Of a stretch of DNA of 64,000 nucleotides, positions 1-9,800 are shown one piece after another; position 1 is the first letter of the stretch, and every line of letters starts with the position of its first letter. Below the pieces are notes generated by a model. That model was not told the origin of the DNA, did not search any database, and was given only the letters and a program-made list of their open reading frames with translations. The stretch spans positions 11,749,001 to 11,813,000 of the forward strand of contig NC_084495.1 in NCBI RefSeq assembly GCF_030035675.1, written 5' to 3'. A program made the position numbers and the translations under genes. The stretch is from Rhineura floridana (lineage: Eukaryota; Chordata; Lepidosauria; Squamata; Rhineuridae).

Positions 1-235
1 AAACAATAGCAGTACAGAGAACATAGCAACCTCATCAGCCACTTCCTGAGCAATCATGGCAACACCATTGATGCCCACCAAGCACAGAGCAGCATGTCAA
101 TAACATTCACACATTAACCAAGCATGGAAAGAACCAATCCACGCATGGCAACAGGGAAACACTCCCATTCTGCCCCACATCACCTTTCACAAATATATTC
201 CACTGTGGACAAGGAGAGAGAACCCAAAAAGTACG

Positions 236-416
236 GTCACGTCCACACTATACATTTAAAGCACAAGGTTCCCCCAAAGAATCAAGGGGACTGTTGTTTA
301 CTCCTTACAGAGCTACAATTCCCAGCACTCATAACAAACATTAGTTCCAAGAATTCTTTGGGGGAAGCCATGTACTACAGTATAAACGTGTGTTAAATGT
401 ATGGTGTGGATGCGAG
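236..416. mobile_element. Palindromic MITE, about 180 bp
   Basis: The two ends are imperfect inverted repeats: the left end reads like GTCCACACTATACATTTAA and the right end reads TTAAATGTATGGTGTGGA. The interior carries two facing copies of a 'CCCAAAGAATC' / 'GAATTCTTTGGGGG' motif. A related copy is at 51785-52024. No transposase is encoded, so this is a non-autonomous DNA element. Superfamily not determined. Confidence 0.6.
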
Positions 417-2770
417 CTAAGGGTCCAGAGATCTCTCCACACACGGGTTCAAATTAACACTGAGCCAAAATCCCTTCCCCTGTTATGGCTGGGGGGATGC
501 TGTGGAATCTTGAGCCGCTTCCTGCCAGACACACTTGCCAGAATGCCTTAGGAGAAATGGAGTGCAACATGGCATTACTTCCAAAGCATTGTGCAGCTGA
601 TGGACAGCTATGGAGAGAGCCTTGTGCTGCTGTGAGCAATGTGAGTGTTTTTTAAAGGTAAGAAGCAAGAAAAAAATGGAAACTCCTTAGCCCCTCATAG
701 GGCTAAATAAGGTAACTGACAACCCCCTCCCAAATGTTTTGGAGAAATGTCTTTTCCCTACCCCAGTTTTCAAGATGGCCTGGGGTTTGAAGGAGTTTGG
801 ACTAAGCCTACTTCTTCCCCAACATGACCCTTTGCACTGTCCATTTTAGCTCCTCTTCGGATGTGAGAAACATCCACCCTTTACAATACCTTGATTACAT
901 AAACAAACAGGTGGATAACTGTATCCCTGTTGATTTTTTAATTTAAAAAACTGAAATAATTATGTAAGCTTACAGAATTGCTTGATAAAAGTATGATTTG
1001 TGTAATCCCTGTGACTGTAAACAGGAAATGCTAATAAAGCACTTATCTTCTTTATAGGTAAAAACAGCTTTGTCATAGCGACTGTCAAAACAAGCCAGTG
1101 GACTAAGATGAAAGAGCAAGTAAACAAGTATTTTCTGGGAAATTTCTTCCTTATTGCCTGCAGCAGAAATGCATAGTTCAAGAAGATGAATAAGGCCTAG
1201 CCCTGCCTTGTAGAAACAGAAGGTGACAAAGGCAAAATAAGTTTTATTCCTAATAGTTTTCAGGGAGACTGGTTTTTGTGAATAAAACTTTTTATTCATG
1301 GTTATAGTATAGTAAATCCCCAGTGTAATGCTAAGATTATTTTGATATTTTGCAGCCCAATATGATCCTTGTTTCTTTCCAGGTAAGTGTTTCCAACTTA
1401 CTTGCTCTGCAATTTGGTAACAATTTTGGGTGGTTTACTTCCAAATTTTCGTATAATTTCTTGTGTTTATAAATTTTATATAATCTGAGTTTTGTGAAGG
1501 TATCCTATTTATGTATCTAAGTTAGTGCTGAAAATTAAATGTCGAACACATTTTAAAATCATAAATTCTAAATTTTCAAGATGCTTTTATTTGGGATGCA
1601 TTTAATATTATTAGTACCTAAGAACGTACTAGCTAAACGCCATGGTGAAGTGAAGCACCAAAAAAGAAGGAAATCTCTGAATTCAGCTTTATACTGTGGA
1701 TGTGATTTTGCATCTCTTAAATGATTCAGAGATATATATGCTCCCAATCCTGCCACAGAGGGTGTGTTGACTGAATAAAGGAAGTCGCTAGAAAAGGGTA
1801 TGCAGTTCTGTCCACAATACATCCTTTTTGTGTCAGATATCATATAGATTGTATATTACACAGGGAAGAATTTAGGCCTTTTACAACGTTTAAAACTCTT
1901 TTAAAACTGCAATCTTTTGCACGCATTACAAAGTCCCAATAAACTCAGTGGGACTTACTTCTGAGTAAACATGCTTAGGGCTGTGCTGTAAATAGACTTG
2001 TATATTATATAGGAGACAGCAAGTATGCAATGGAACTGGAATTTAAGTAATGCAAACATCTGTCATCACTTGACTGTAAAACATAGTAGCCTGCTGATAA
2101 GAGAATCCTCCACAGGAAGCAGTATTCATGTTCTCATGTGAAGCACTTCATTGTCATTCTGTTATAAAGCTGATGGAAGCCAACTATGCTTCTGCCAACT
2201 AGAAATGACTAGCACACTGCACAAATTCAAAATCCTTCAAAATGGACCCATCACATCTTTTTAATGCTATTGTTCAAAATGGTGGCACAGAATAAATATT
2301 GCATAGTGTGTTACCATTAGTACATTAGCTCAACATCAAAAGAAAAGCTACAGAAGGCTATGTCTAAGCATGCCTGAAATTCCCCTAAAAGAGTCAGAGA
2401 GCTATTCTCGTTTAAGGCTTGGAGAGGTTCCTCTGGTATAACGTTTTGCTGCCATCTGCAGAGACACCTCAGTTTTCCCTCGTGGATACAACTCTGGTTC
2501 TTCAGCTTCACCTGTAGATAAGTGCAATAAGAGCTATGGGGTAACAAAGCCTGGAAGATTTTGTCCCAGCACTGTCTGTAGCAAATGGTCAGTTGCAGTG
2601 GTTGTGCCAGAAGGAGAGACATCACACAGTCAGGAAAACATCTGCATGTGTTTGGAAGTTGGGTTCCGGTTAGAAAAGAAAATATGGATCTATCCATTGT
2701 AGGTAGGTAACATGGACAGGCCTTCTCCTTTTGTAGGCAGTCATGACACAGAACATGATGTACTCATATC
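417..2770. other. IRS4 upstream flank, no gene seen
   Basis: Unique, AT-rich sequence with only short chance reading frames. About 1915-1990 resembles a small dispersed repeat with a motif like 'CAGTGGGACTTACTTCTGAGTAAACATG' (written here only in part: CAGTGGGACTTACTTC), related copies of which occur near 4205, 11320, 31970 and 32465. Nothing else is recognised. Confidence 0.5.
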
Positions 2771-2962
2771 TGGAAGCCTGTGTGGCACAGTGGTTTGAAT
2801 GCCAGGCAAAGACCAAGAAGATCCAGGTTCAAATCCCCCTTCAGCCATGAAGCTTAAAGCGTGACCTTGGGCAGTCACTCCCTCTCTGCCTAACCTATCT
2901 CAGAGTTGTTGTGAGGATAAATGGATGGGGAAGAGTCTTGTAAACAACACCAAGCTCCTCAA
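2771..2962 (+). mobile_element. tRNA-derived SINE, Sauria/Squam-like
   Basis: A Pol III-like head contains a GTGGTTTGAATGCC region and a B-box-like GGTTCAAATCCC, followed by the 'CAGCCATGAAGCT' and 'CCTTGGGCAGTCACT' body shared with the elements at 18753 and 58976, then a 'GTTGTGAGGATAAATGG' tail. The copy is diverged. Confidence 0.7.
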
Positions 2963-2965
2963 GGG

Positions 2966-3034
2966 AAAGTTATTTATTTTATTTATTATTTGATTTATAT
3001 CCCGCCCTTCCTTCCAGCAGGAGCCCAGGGTGGC
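2966..3034 (-). mobile_element. L2-type LINE 3' tail, antisense
   Basis: The sequence TTATATCCCGCCCTTCC followed by AGCAGGAGCCCAGGGTGGCA is the reverse complement of the conserved 3' end of reptile L2-type LINEs (GCCACCCTGGGCTCC ... GGATATAAAT). The same tail recurs at 16275 and about 62535. It abuts the SINE just upstream. Confidence 0.65.
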
Positions 3035-3558
3035 AAGTTGGGATACAAAAATAAATATCTGAACATCCTGCTTTCAGTTAATAAATTCATTTCCAGATTA
3101 CCTACGATAACTCGACACTGCAATTCTAAAGGGTAGTGTTCAAGAATTCTAACTTGCTCCTGGTAATATTGAAACTGGGCATGAGTGTCAAGTTTGGGTC
3201 TGAAGATGTTATTTGCAATAGATTCCTGAATGTCCACACCAACTTTCAATCCCGTATGAGTCTCAAAGGCACATAACACATTATCTTTTGCATTTTTCTT
3301 CCTTAGTTTGAAAACAGGTGTGAGGATCAAGCAAGCATTCTCATTTTCAAATGGTGAATTATGCTATGAACGTACTAATGTTCCACTGTGATCTCTCAAT
3401 CATGGCGTGAAGAAAGGGGATAGAAGCTTTCTTCCTCTTATTTACTAACAGAACTTTGGGTCTTCCAATGAAAGTGATTGGCCAAAAATTCAGGTCAAAC
3501 AAAGGAAGTTCTGCTTGCACAGAACTGATTTGTAAAAGTCAGCGGTAGAAAAAAGTGG
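3035..3558. other. Unassigned intergenic DNA
   Basis: Unique AT-rich DNA. A 111-codon antisense frame (2995-3330) crosses out of the L2 tail and shows no domain, so it is not called as a gene. Confidence 0.4.
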
Positions 3559-3815
3559 ATGTTATTCAATATAACAAGTGGTAGGAGGGAGGTGCCCAGA
3601 ACGTGTTATTGACAATTTGTAATCTTTTGAATAACATCAACAATACCACCACTTTGAAGGAAGAATTTAAACAAGCATCCCCTGATGAAGGCTATATGTG
3701 ATTAGCCGAAACGCGTTGGGCTTTTTATATAATTTTTATTCATAAAAACGGAATAAAATTGTGACTTTTTATCATATTGTTTTGTCATTCTGGGCACCTC
3801 CCTCCTACCACTTGT
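3559..3815 (+). mobile_element. Inverted-repeat element with hammerhead-like core
   Basis: A perfect 28-bp inverted repeat lies at 3574-3601 and 3788-3815. A second inverted pair (GATGTTATTCAA at 3559-3570; its complement at 3627-3638) interleaves with it. Between the arms, 3681-3720 reads CTGATGA, then a 5-bp stem GGCTA/TAGCC closed by an 8-nt loop, then GAAACGCG. This order (CUGAUGA, helix II, GAAA) is that of the hammerhead ribozyme core found in Penelope-like retroelements. There is one extra A before helix II and no convincing helix I, so activity is doubtful. No protein is encoded. Confidence 0.45.
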
Positions 3816-3852
3816 AAAATTCAGTGCCATAAGATGTGGTGATATGTATGAT

Positions 3853-4090
3853 TTTAGATGGCTTTTAAATGGGGTTGGACAAATTCATGGAGGATAATGC
3901 CTGTATGCAACTTCCAGGTTCAGGAAGACTATGCGATTATCAGCTGCTGGGGAGCAACCATGGTAGGTTACTTCCTTCCTATAGTGTTTGTGGGCTTTCC
4001 AGAGGGATTTGGTTGGGCTACTGTGCGAAACAGCATACTGGACTAGATGGGCCTTTGGTCAATCCAGCAGGGTGCTTACATTTTTAATCA
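3853..4090 (+). mobile_element. CR1 LINE 3' fragment
   Basis: The end of CR1 ORF2 (GATGGCTTTTAAA ... GGACAAATTCATGGAGGA) and its 3'UTR (GCATACTGGACTAGATGGGC) are visible. It is colinear with the better-preserved copy at 44606-46737 and strongly 5' truncated. Confidence 0.75.
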
Positions 4091-4204
4091 TTTTAATCTC
4101 TGATGCATCTCTGCACTTACATTGCATTTTTCCTCAGCCCCTTGGAAATGAGTGTTGGGGTAGTGTTTTGAACTTGAATTATAAAATGGCTTCCTATAAT
4201 GGAT

Positions 4205-4300
4205 TGTATAAGAGGACTCACAGTGCAATCCTAAACATGTCTACTTACAAATAAGTTGTATTGAATTCAGTGGGATTTATTTCCAGGAAATAGGTGTTAC
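4205..4300. repeat. Short dispersed repeat
   Basis: Contains 'CAGTGCAATCCTAAACATGT' and 'TTCAGTGGGATTTATTTCC', also seen near 11320-11395, 31970-32010 and 32465-32550. It is probably a non-autonomous transposon; class not determined. Confidence 0.4.
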
Positions 4301-4727
4301 GATTGCTGCCTAAATATGTCTTCCCACATACTTTTCTCAAACTGATATCCTCAGCTCAGCCTTTTCCCTGTGATGTTCTTTTCCTCATTAAAACCACCCT
4401 TCACATTTTATAGCACAAATGCAAAAAGCAGCTTGGGAAGGGCAATCTGGAAAAAATGGCTGGAGTAGAAAGATCCCTCACTGACTGTCTTGAACAAATG
4501 TGCAGCTTCTCAGATATTATTGTTTTCAATTTTCCAATTAATTTTGAATGGAATTTTAATTTTGAGGGGTGTGTTTTTTAAGTGAGAAATAAATAACTTG
4601 GGGGGGGGAAGAACCGTTGAAATCCTGAAAAGCAAACACACTATATTTTTGGTGGCTAATAAAATCATCTGGAAAAAAAAGTTCCTAATCTTTAAAATGT
4701 CATTGCTGTCAGATATTTGATCTATGC

Positions 4728-4863
4728 TAGGGATGGGGACTCTTGTGGCCCTCCGTATGTGGTTGGACTTCAACTCCCATCAGCTTCAGCCAGCAAAGTC
4801 TGTGGTTAGGCATGATGGGAGCTGTAGTCCAACACCTGGAGGGCCACAGGCTCCCCAGTCCTG
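4728..4863. mobile_element. hAT-like palindromic MITE with 8-bp TSD
   Basis: The arms (GGACTTCAACTCCCATCAG and GATGGGAGCTGTAGTCCAAC) form a near palindrome. The termini read TAGGGATGGGGAC and CCAGTCCTG. Flanks ATCTATGC and GTCTATGC agree at 7 of 8 positions, as expected of a hAT target-site duplication. Part of a family with about ten copies in this window. Confidence 0.75.
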
Positions 4864-4902
4864 GTCTATGCAAAGAACGCAAGTCTATGTCAGCCTTTGT
4901 CA

Positions 4903-4975
4903 CCTGGGTGCCTCCAAAAGTTTTGGACTACAGCTCTCATCTGCAGCTAGGTTGGCAAAGTCTGGACTAGAAGTT
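4903..4975. mobile_element. Half copy of the hAT-like MITE
   Basis: The stretch GTTTTGGACTACAGCTCTCAT matches one arm of the palindromic family (motif shown: TTTTGGACTACAGCTC). The other arm is lost. Confidence 0.45.
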
Positions 4976-4985
4976 CAAGAAACAT

Positions 4986-5150
4986 TGGTTGTATTCAACT
5001 AAGGCCTGCTCAGTGTAGACCCATTGAAATTAATGAACATAAGTTATTCTTTCTTATTTAGGCATTTTCTATACCACAATAGATTAAAATATCTCTAAGC
5101 AGTGTTAGTCATGTGTTGTCAATGGGTCTACTCTGAATAGGGCCAGCACT
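4986..5150. mobile_element. Palindromic MITE, 'GTTGTATTCAA' family
   Basis: The left arm GTTGTATTCAACTAAGG and TAGACCCATTGAAATTAATG is mirrored by AATGGGTCTACTCTGAATAG near 5120-5140. An AT-rich insertion separates the arms. Better copies are at 61660-61773 and 61779-61892. Confidence 0.5.
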
Positions 5151-5379
5151 TAAATACCGCCCATAATTCTTTTTTATTTTAAGACTATTTTTACGTTTTA
5201 ACCCAAGAGAACAATTAAGCTTTTCTTCTTGCTCATTCTTTCTTTCCTGAGAATTCCCTTCATTTCTCCCCCCCCCCAGGTAAAATTTCCTTCCATCTAT
5301 CAACTGCTTGAGATAATCTATTTTAAATATACATATATATTATTCTGAGTTGCATTGTTTAAACATTTTTTTATGTTTG

Positions 5380-5432
5380 CCGCCCTGGGTTGTTTTAGGA
5401 AAAAGAGCGGGGATAGAAATTTAATAAATAAA
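5380..5432 (+). mobile_element. L2-type LINE 3' tail
   Basis: GCCGCCCTGGGTTG followed by GGATAGAAATTTAATAAATAA is the sense 3' end of an L2-type LINE. It lies at the upstream edge of the IRS4 CpG island. Confidence 0.6.
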
Positions 5433-5767
5433 GCGTCCTGTTTTTTTCTGTTTATAGGAGGGAACACCATCAAAATAAATGCCGAGTACCGGCCATGATT
5501 TCGGGTGAGGAGAACCCCGCAAAACTATAGCCTGAGGGGCGTGTCTGTGGCGGTTCGGGAACGCTGCGGCGCCACAGGCAACGTGGACGCGCCTCCCCGC
5601 CACCCACCCGCGCTTTCCAGAAAAGCGGCAGCTGGGACGGTTAGTTTTGCAACAGCCCTGCCTCCTCCAACGGTCGCCCGGGCGCTGACGAGTTGTTTAC
5701 TTCCTCGGCAGCTCCACCCCTCCACCTCCCTTCGGCTCTCGCGCTCGGCGGTTGGCTCTTCCTTTGG

Positions 5768-6355
5768 CCAATCACGGCGCCTGAAATCTGGGAGGAAAGG
5801 GGGAGAGTGCAGGCGTGGGGAGAAGGGGAGGAGGAAGGAGGAAGGTAGGTTAGTTTAAGTTCTTTTTTTAAAAAAGGTAGCAGACGAAGGAGGAAAAGAA
5901 CCACCCTCAAAATCTTTTTTTCACGCTGATTGGTCGCCTCGGAGGAGTCTTGCGTGCTGATTGGTAGAATGCAATGCGACTCATACACATCCCTTGGCCT
6001 TTCTGTGTATGTGTTGTTTTTTTACTCACTGATCTCTACACGCACACATGGAAAGTTCCCGCCTCCGCTTGGAGTATGTTTCAGTGTGTGAAGCGGTGAT
6101 TGGAAGACGCCCAAGACCCGCCTTCCACTTCTCCCGCTCCGCTCTCCCTCTCACACACAAACACACATACCCCTCTAACGGCTCACGGCTCGCTCCTGAC
6201 AGCTATTAATTACTCCGCCTCCCATTGGCTCCGCCTCCTGCCTATCACTCTGAAAGACCCGCGCCACGCACGTACCAACCCACCCCCGTCCCCGCCAGCC
6301 GCGGACAAGGCTGTGGATTGGGCCACCTGGAGAAGCAGCCTTCGACTGCGATTGG
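5768..6355. promoter_or_regulatory. Array of seven CCAAT boxes (NF-Y sites)
   Basis: CCAAT is on the plus strand at 5768-5772. ATTGG (CCAAT on the minus strand) is at 5929-5933, 5960-5964, 6099-6103, 6224-6228, 6317-6321 and 6351-6355. Two of these pairs are spaced 31 and 34 bp apart, about three helical turns, a spacing common for cooperating NF-Y sites. The site at 6224 sits between two Sp1-like CCGCCTCC boxes. Binding itself is inferred. Confidence 0.6.
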
Positions 6356-6718
6356 TTCCTCTTCCGCCGGCTCCTCCATTCTCAGAACTTTACTCTCCAC
6401 ACACACAAAACACAGATATACACAGAGCCCCGCCCCCGCGCTGGACGAAGCGCCGCCTCGCACCTCTCGCTTTCCCCCCTCTTTGCCCCCCTCCCTCCCG
6501 CAACAGGAGGAGGAGGTCACGTGATGTTTTCGCCGTGGTGCCGCCAAGGCTGCCTGTTTGGAGTGTGAGAGCGAGCGAGGAGTGAGGAGAAACCGGCGGC
6601 GCGTTCCGACCGGCTGGGAGTGAGTGAGTGGGTGGTCGGTCGTCGGTGCCGGGAGTCTCCCTCACGGCCTGTCTGCCTGCCTAGCCTCTGCGGAGAACTG
6701 CCGGCGTGGAGGACCCCC

Positions 6719-6754
6719 ATGTCCAGCCGGGCCTGGGAGACCCTTCTCTTGTGA
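6719..6754 (+). CDS. Short upstream ORF in the likely IRS4 5' leader
   Basis: An 11-codon frame (MSSRAWETLLL, then TGA) starts at an ATG in a weak Kozak context (CCCCCATGT) and ends 96 bp before the IRS4 start codon. It would be in the leader if transcription begins upstream of 6719. A weak start allows leaky scanning, so a mild effect on translation is possible. Not known to be expressed. Confidence 0.3.
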   Translation: MSSRAWETLLL

Positions 6755-6850
6755 GGGCGGCTTCCCCCTCTTCTTCCCCCCCTTTTCCCTCACTACACAA
6801 ACACACGTCGCCTCGCTCAGCAATTTGGACCCTGCCCCTGGCCCCTTAAG

Positions 6851-9800
6851 ATGGCGAGCGGGATGCTTGGCGGCGGCGGGGAAGGCGGCTGCACCGCGTT
6901 GGAGGGGAAAGACGAGGCGGCGGGCATCACCACCGGAGCACCAGGAGGCGGCGGCGGCGGCTTCAACCACAGCCAGGGGGCCAACGCGTCCAGGCTTACT
7001 ACTACTACTGCTGGTGTTGCAGTTGAGGAGGACCAGGAGCTGGTGGAGGAGAGCGCGCCTTGCCCGCCCCCTGCTCAGCCCCCGCATCATCTGATGCTTC
7101 TGCTGAGGAGATCCCCCAGCAGCTCCCTCTGCCTGGTACAGGAAGAAGATGCCTCGCTACCTGGGGGGAACGCGGCCGCGGGGCGAGGAGGAGGGGGCGC
7201 CGCTACCGCTGCTTCTGCTACTTGCGTGGGGCGAGGCGGCCCCTCGGCGCCCTCCAGCCGGGCGGCCGCAACTCCCTTTGGGGACGACGTGAGGAAATGC
7301 GGCTACCTGAGGAAGCAGAAGCATGGCCACAAGCGGTACTTCGTGCTGCGGGCGGAGAGCCACCTGGCCCCGGCCCGGCTGGAATACTACGACAGCGAGA
7401 AGAAGTTCAAGAGTAGCATGAGGGCAGCTGCAGCGGCTGGGGGAAATGTGGCCCTCTGTTGCCCGCCTCCCAAGCGGGTCATTCCTCTCTACCAGTGCTT
7501 CACCGTGAGCCGGAGGGCAGATGCCAAGCACAAACACATCATTGCCCTGTATACCAAGGATGAGTATTTTGCCATGGTGGCTGAGAGTGAGGTGGAACAG
7601 GAGGGGTGGTACCAGGCGATCAGTGAGCTCATGAGTCAGAGCAAGAGGGGGTTCTTGGAGCAGGAAGACCAGGCCGATCCGCAACTGGATGATGACGATG
7701 AACATTATGGGGCTGCTCTTAGGCCGGGGACTGTGTTCAAGGAAGTTTGGCAAGTCAATGTGAAGCCCAAGGGATTGGGGCAGACAAAGAACTTGACTGG
7801 AGTGTATAGGTTGTGCCTCTCTAGCAAGGCCATCCACCTTGTCAAATTGAACACTGAGGTACCCTCTGTCCATTTGCAGCTAATGAACATTCGTCGGTGT
7901 GGGCATTCAGAAAACTTCTTTTTCATTGAGGTGGGCAGGTCTGCCTCCATTGGGCCAGGTGAGCTTTGGATGCAGGTGGATGATTCAGTGGTTGCCCAGA
8001 ACATGCATGAAACCTTTCTAGAAACTATGAAAGCTTTGAAAGCTTTCTCTGAGTTCAGACCTCGCAGCAAGAGCCAGTCTTCTGGTGGTGGTAGCAGCAC
8101 CAACCCCATTTCCTTTATCACTACCAGGAGGCACCTTGGCAACCTGCCACCTAGCCAGACTGGCTTACAGAGACGATCCAGAACTGAAAGTGTTACTGGG
8201 GGGACCCCTCCCACCACTAAGAGTAGTAGTTCTTACCGCTTCAGAACTTCCAGTGAAGGGGAGGGGACAATGACCAGACCATTTAGGTCAGTTACTGGAA
8301 GCCTGATTCATCTGAATACAGCAAGGATGAATTTGGGGCGTCAAGAAGGAAGTGGGAGATATGTTAGAGCAGCATTTAGCTCGTCTTATCACACCAGGTC
8401 TGCCTCTCTGCCAGTATCTCATTTCCCTTCTACTACTAGTCCCATCAGTGTTTCTTCAAGTAGTGGCCATGGATCAACTTCAGATACCTTTGTAAGGCCT
8501 TCCAGTTCATCTGTCTGTGGGTCCCCGAGTGATGGAGGTTTTATTTCTTCAGATGAATACGGTTCCAGCCCTGGAGACTTCAGGTACTTCCGTGTGAGGA
8601 GTAATACCCCAGATTCTTTGGGCAATACACCACCAATAAGAGAAGAAAATTGTTTAAGTGAATACATGTCTATGAGCAAGCAGCAAATGGATAATAATAG
8701 TTCAAGAGATGATTACCGGGAGGCTGAAAAATGTTTCAGAAAAAGAACTTACTCTTTAACTAAGCCTGCTTCTGTTCCAGTTCAGCAGAAAACAACCCAA
8801 ACTGCAGTTTCATTAGATGAGGATTCTGCAGGAAGCCATGGACGTTTGCCTTGTTCTGAATCGCCAAAATTCAAAAATAACCCTGAACTGTATGGGGACT
8901 CTGCCCTTGATTCTGTATGCAATCAAACCAGGAATAAAGCCAGAGATGATGGATACATGCCAATGATGTCAGGAGTTGCATCTACTCTTGCAAACAACAA
9001 TTATCTGCCAATGATGCCTAAAAGTGTGGCTGTTCCAAAACAGATAAACAGCTCTTGGCCATCACCTCAGGCTGACTCCAAAGGATATATGATGATGTTT
9101 CCTAGAGCCATCTCTTCACCTGTACGTAGTCCTTTAACTGGATATAATTCTAAAAGTGCAAATGAGAAACTGGCAAATAGTGAGTATATGGATATGTCAC
9201 CTGGAAACTCCGCTGCTCCAAAGCAACCTGGTGATTCAAATTATATGCATACCAACTCTGGTTCCAAAAACTTTGGCTCTTACTTCTCTCTCCCACGAAG
9301 CTTTAAGACTCTCTCAGGGGAAAACGGTGACCTTGATGAGTATGTTCCAATGTCATCACCTGGAAAATTACTGTATGGTGGAGCTGAAAATGACAATGTC
9401 AGTAATGAAGTTCTGGCTAATGGCCATTCCAAATCTATCCTGAAAGCTTCAGATGAAGGCCTTACACAGAACAGAGTTACCAGGCCTACAAGACTTCCAC
9501 TAAGTACTAGAGGAAGTAACACTATACCAAGAATGTATGATCGTACAATTCCACTTGAGCCATCTAGCCCTGGTGAATATATAAATATTGACTTTGGTGA
9601 AAAAGCAAGTAATACACCTTATTCTTTATCTGCAGAAGGATCTCCATCATCTCTTGGCTCCAGCAGTGATCATAGGCAGTCACCGCTTTCTGACTACATG
9701 AGTGTTGATCTTGATGTTCAGTCACCAAAGGCTGCTAAAGAACTATCCAACTCCTTGACAGATATTTCAATTTATGCAAGTTCTAGTATACCCAGAAATC

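Larger units (their letters stand above)
5500..7450 (+). promoter_or_regulatory. IRS4 CpG island and promoter region
   Basis: Base composition changes sharply from AT-rich to GC-rich and CpG-rich at about 5500, and stays so through the start of the IRS4 coding exon. There are several GC boxes (for example CCGCCTCC near 6216 and 6231), seven CCAAT boxes, and an E-box CACGTG at about 6517. No TATA box sits in an obvious position, which fits a dispersed-start CpG promoter. The transcription start cannot be placed from sequence alone; it is probably within about 6350-6650. Confidence 0.75.

Noticed and set aside
3681-3815. Claim of an active self-cleaving ribozyme
   Set aside because: The core word order fits, but helix I is not formed by the flanking bases and an extra A breaks the helix II junction in this copy; kept only as a hammerhead-like motif.
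6100-6665. Several 90-160-codon frames on both strands in the CpG island
   Set aside because: GC-rich DNA with few stops produces such frames by chance. They are Pro/Arg/Ser-rich, overlap each other in many frames and show no domain.
7157-8217. Antisense frames of 238 and 170 codons over IRS4
   Set aside because: They are mirror frames of the strongly conserved IRS4 PH/PTB coding sequence; no independent motif.
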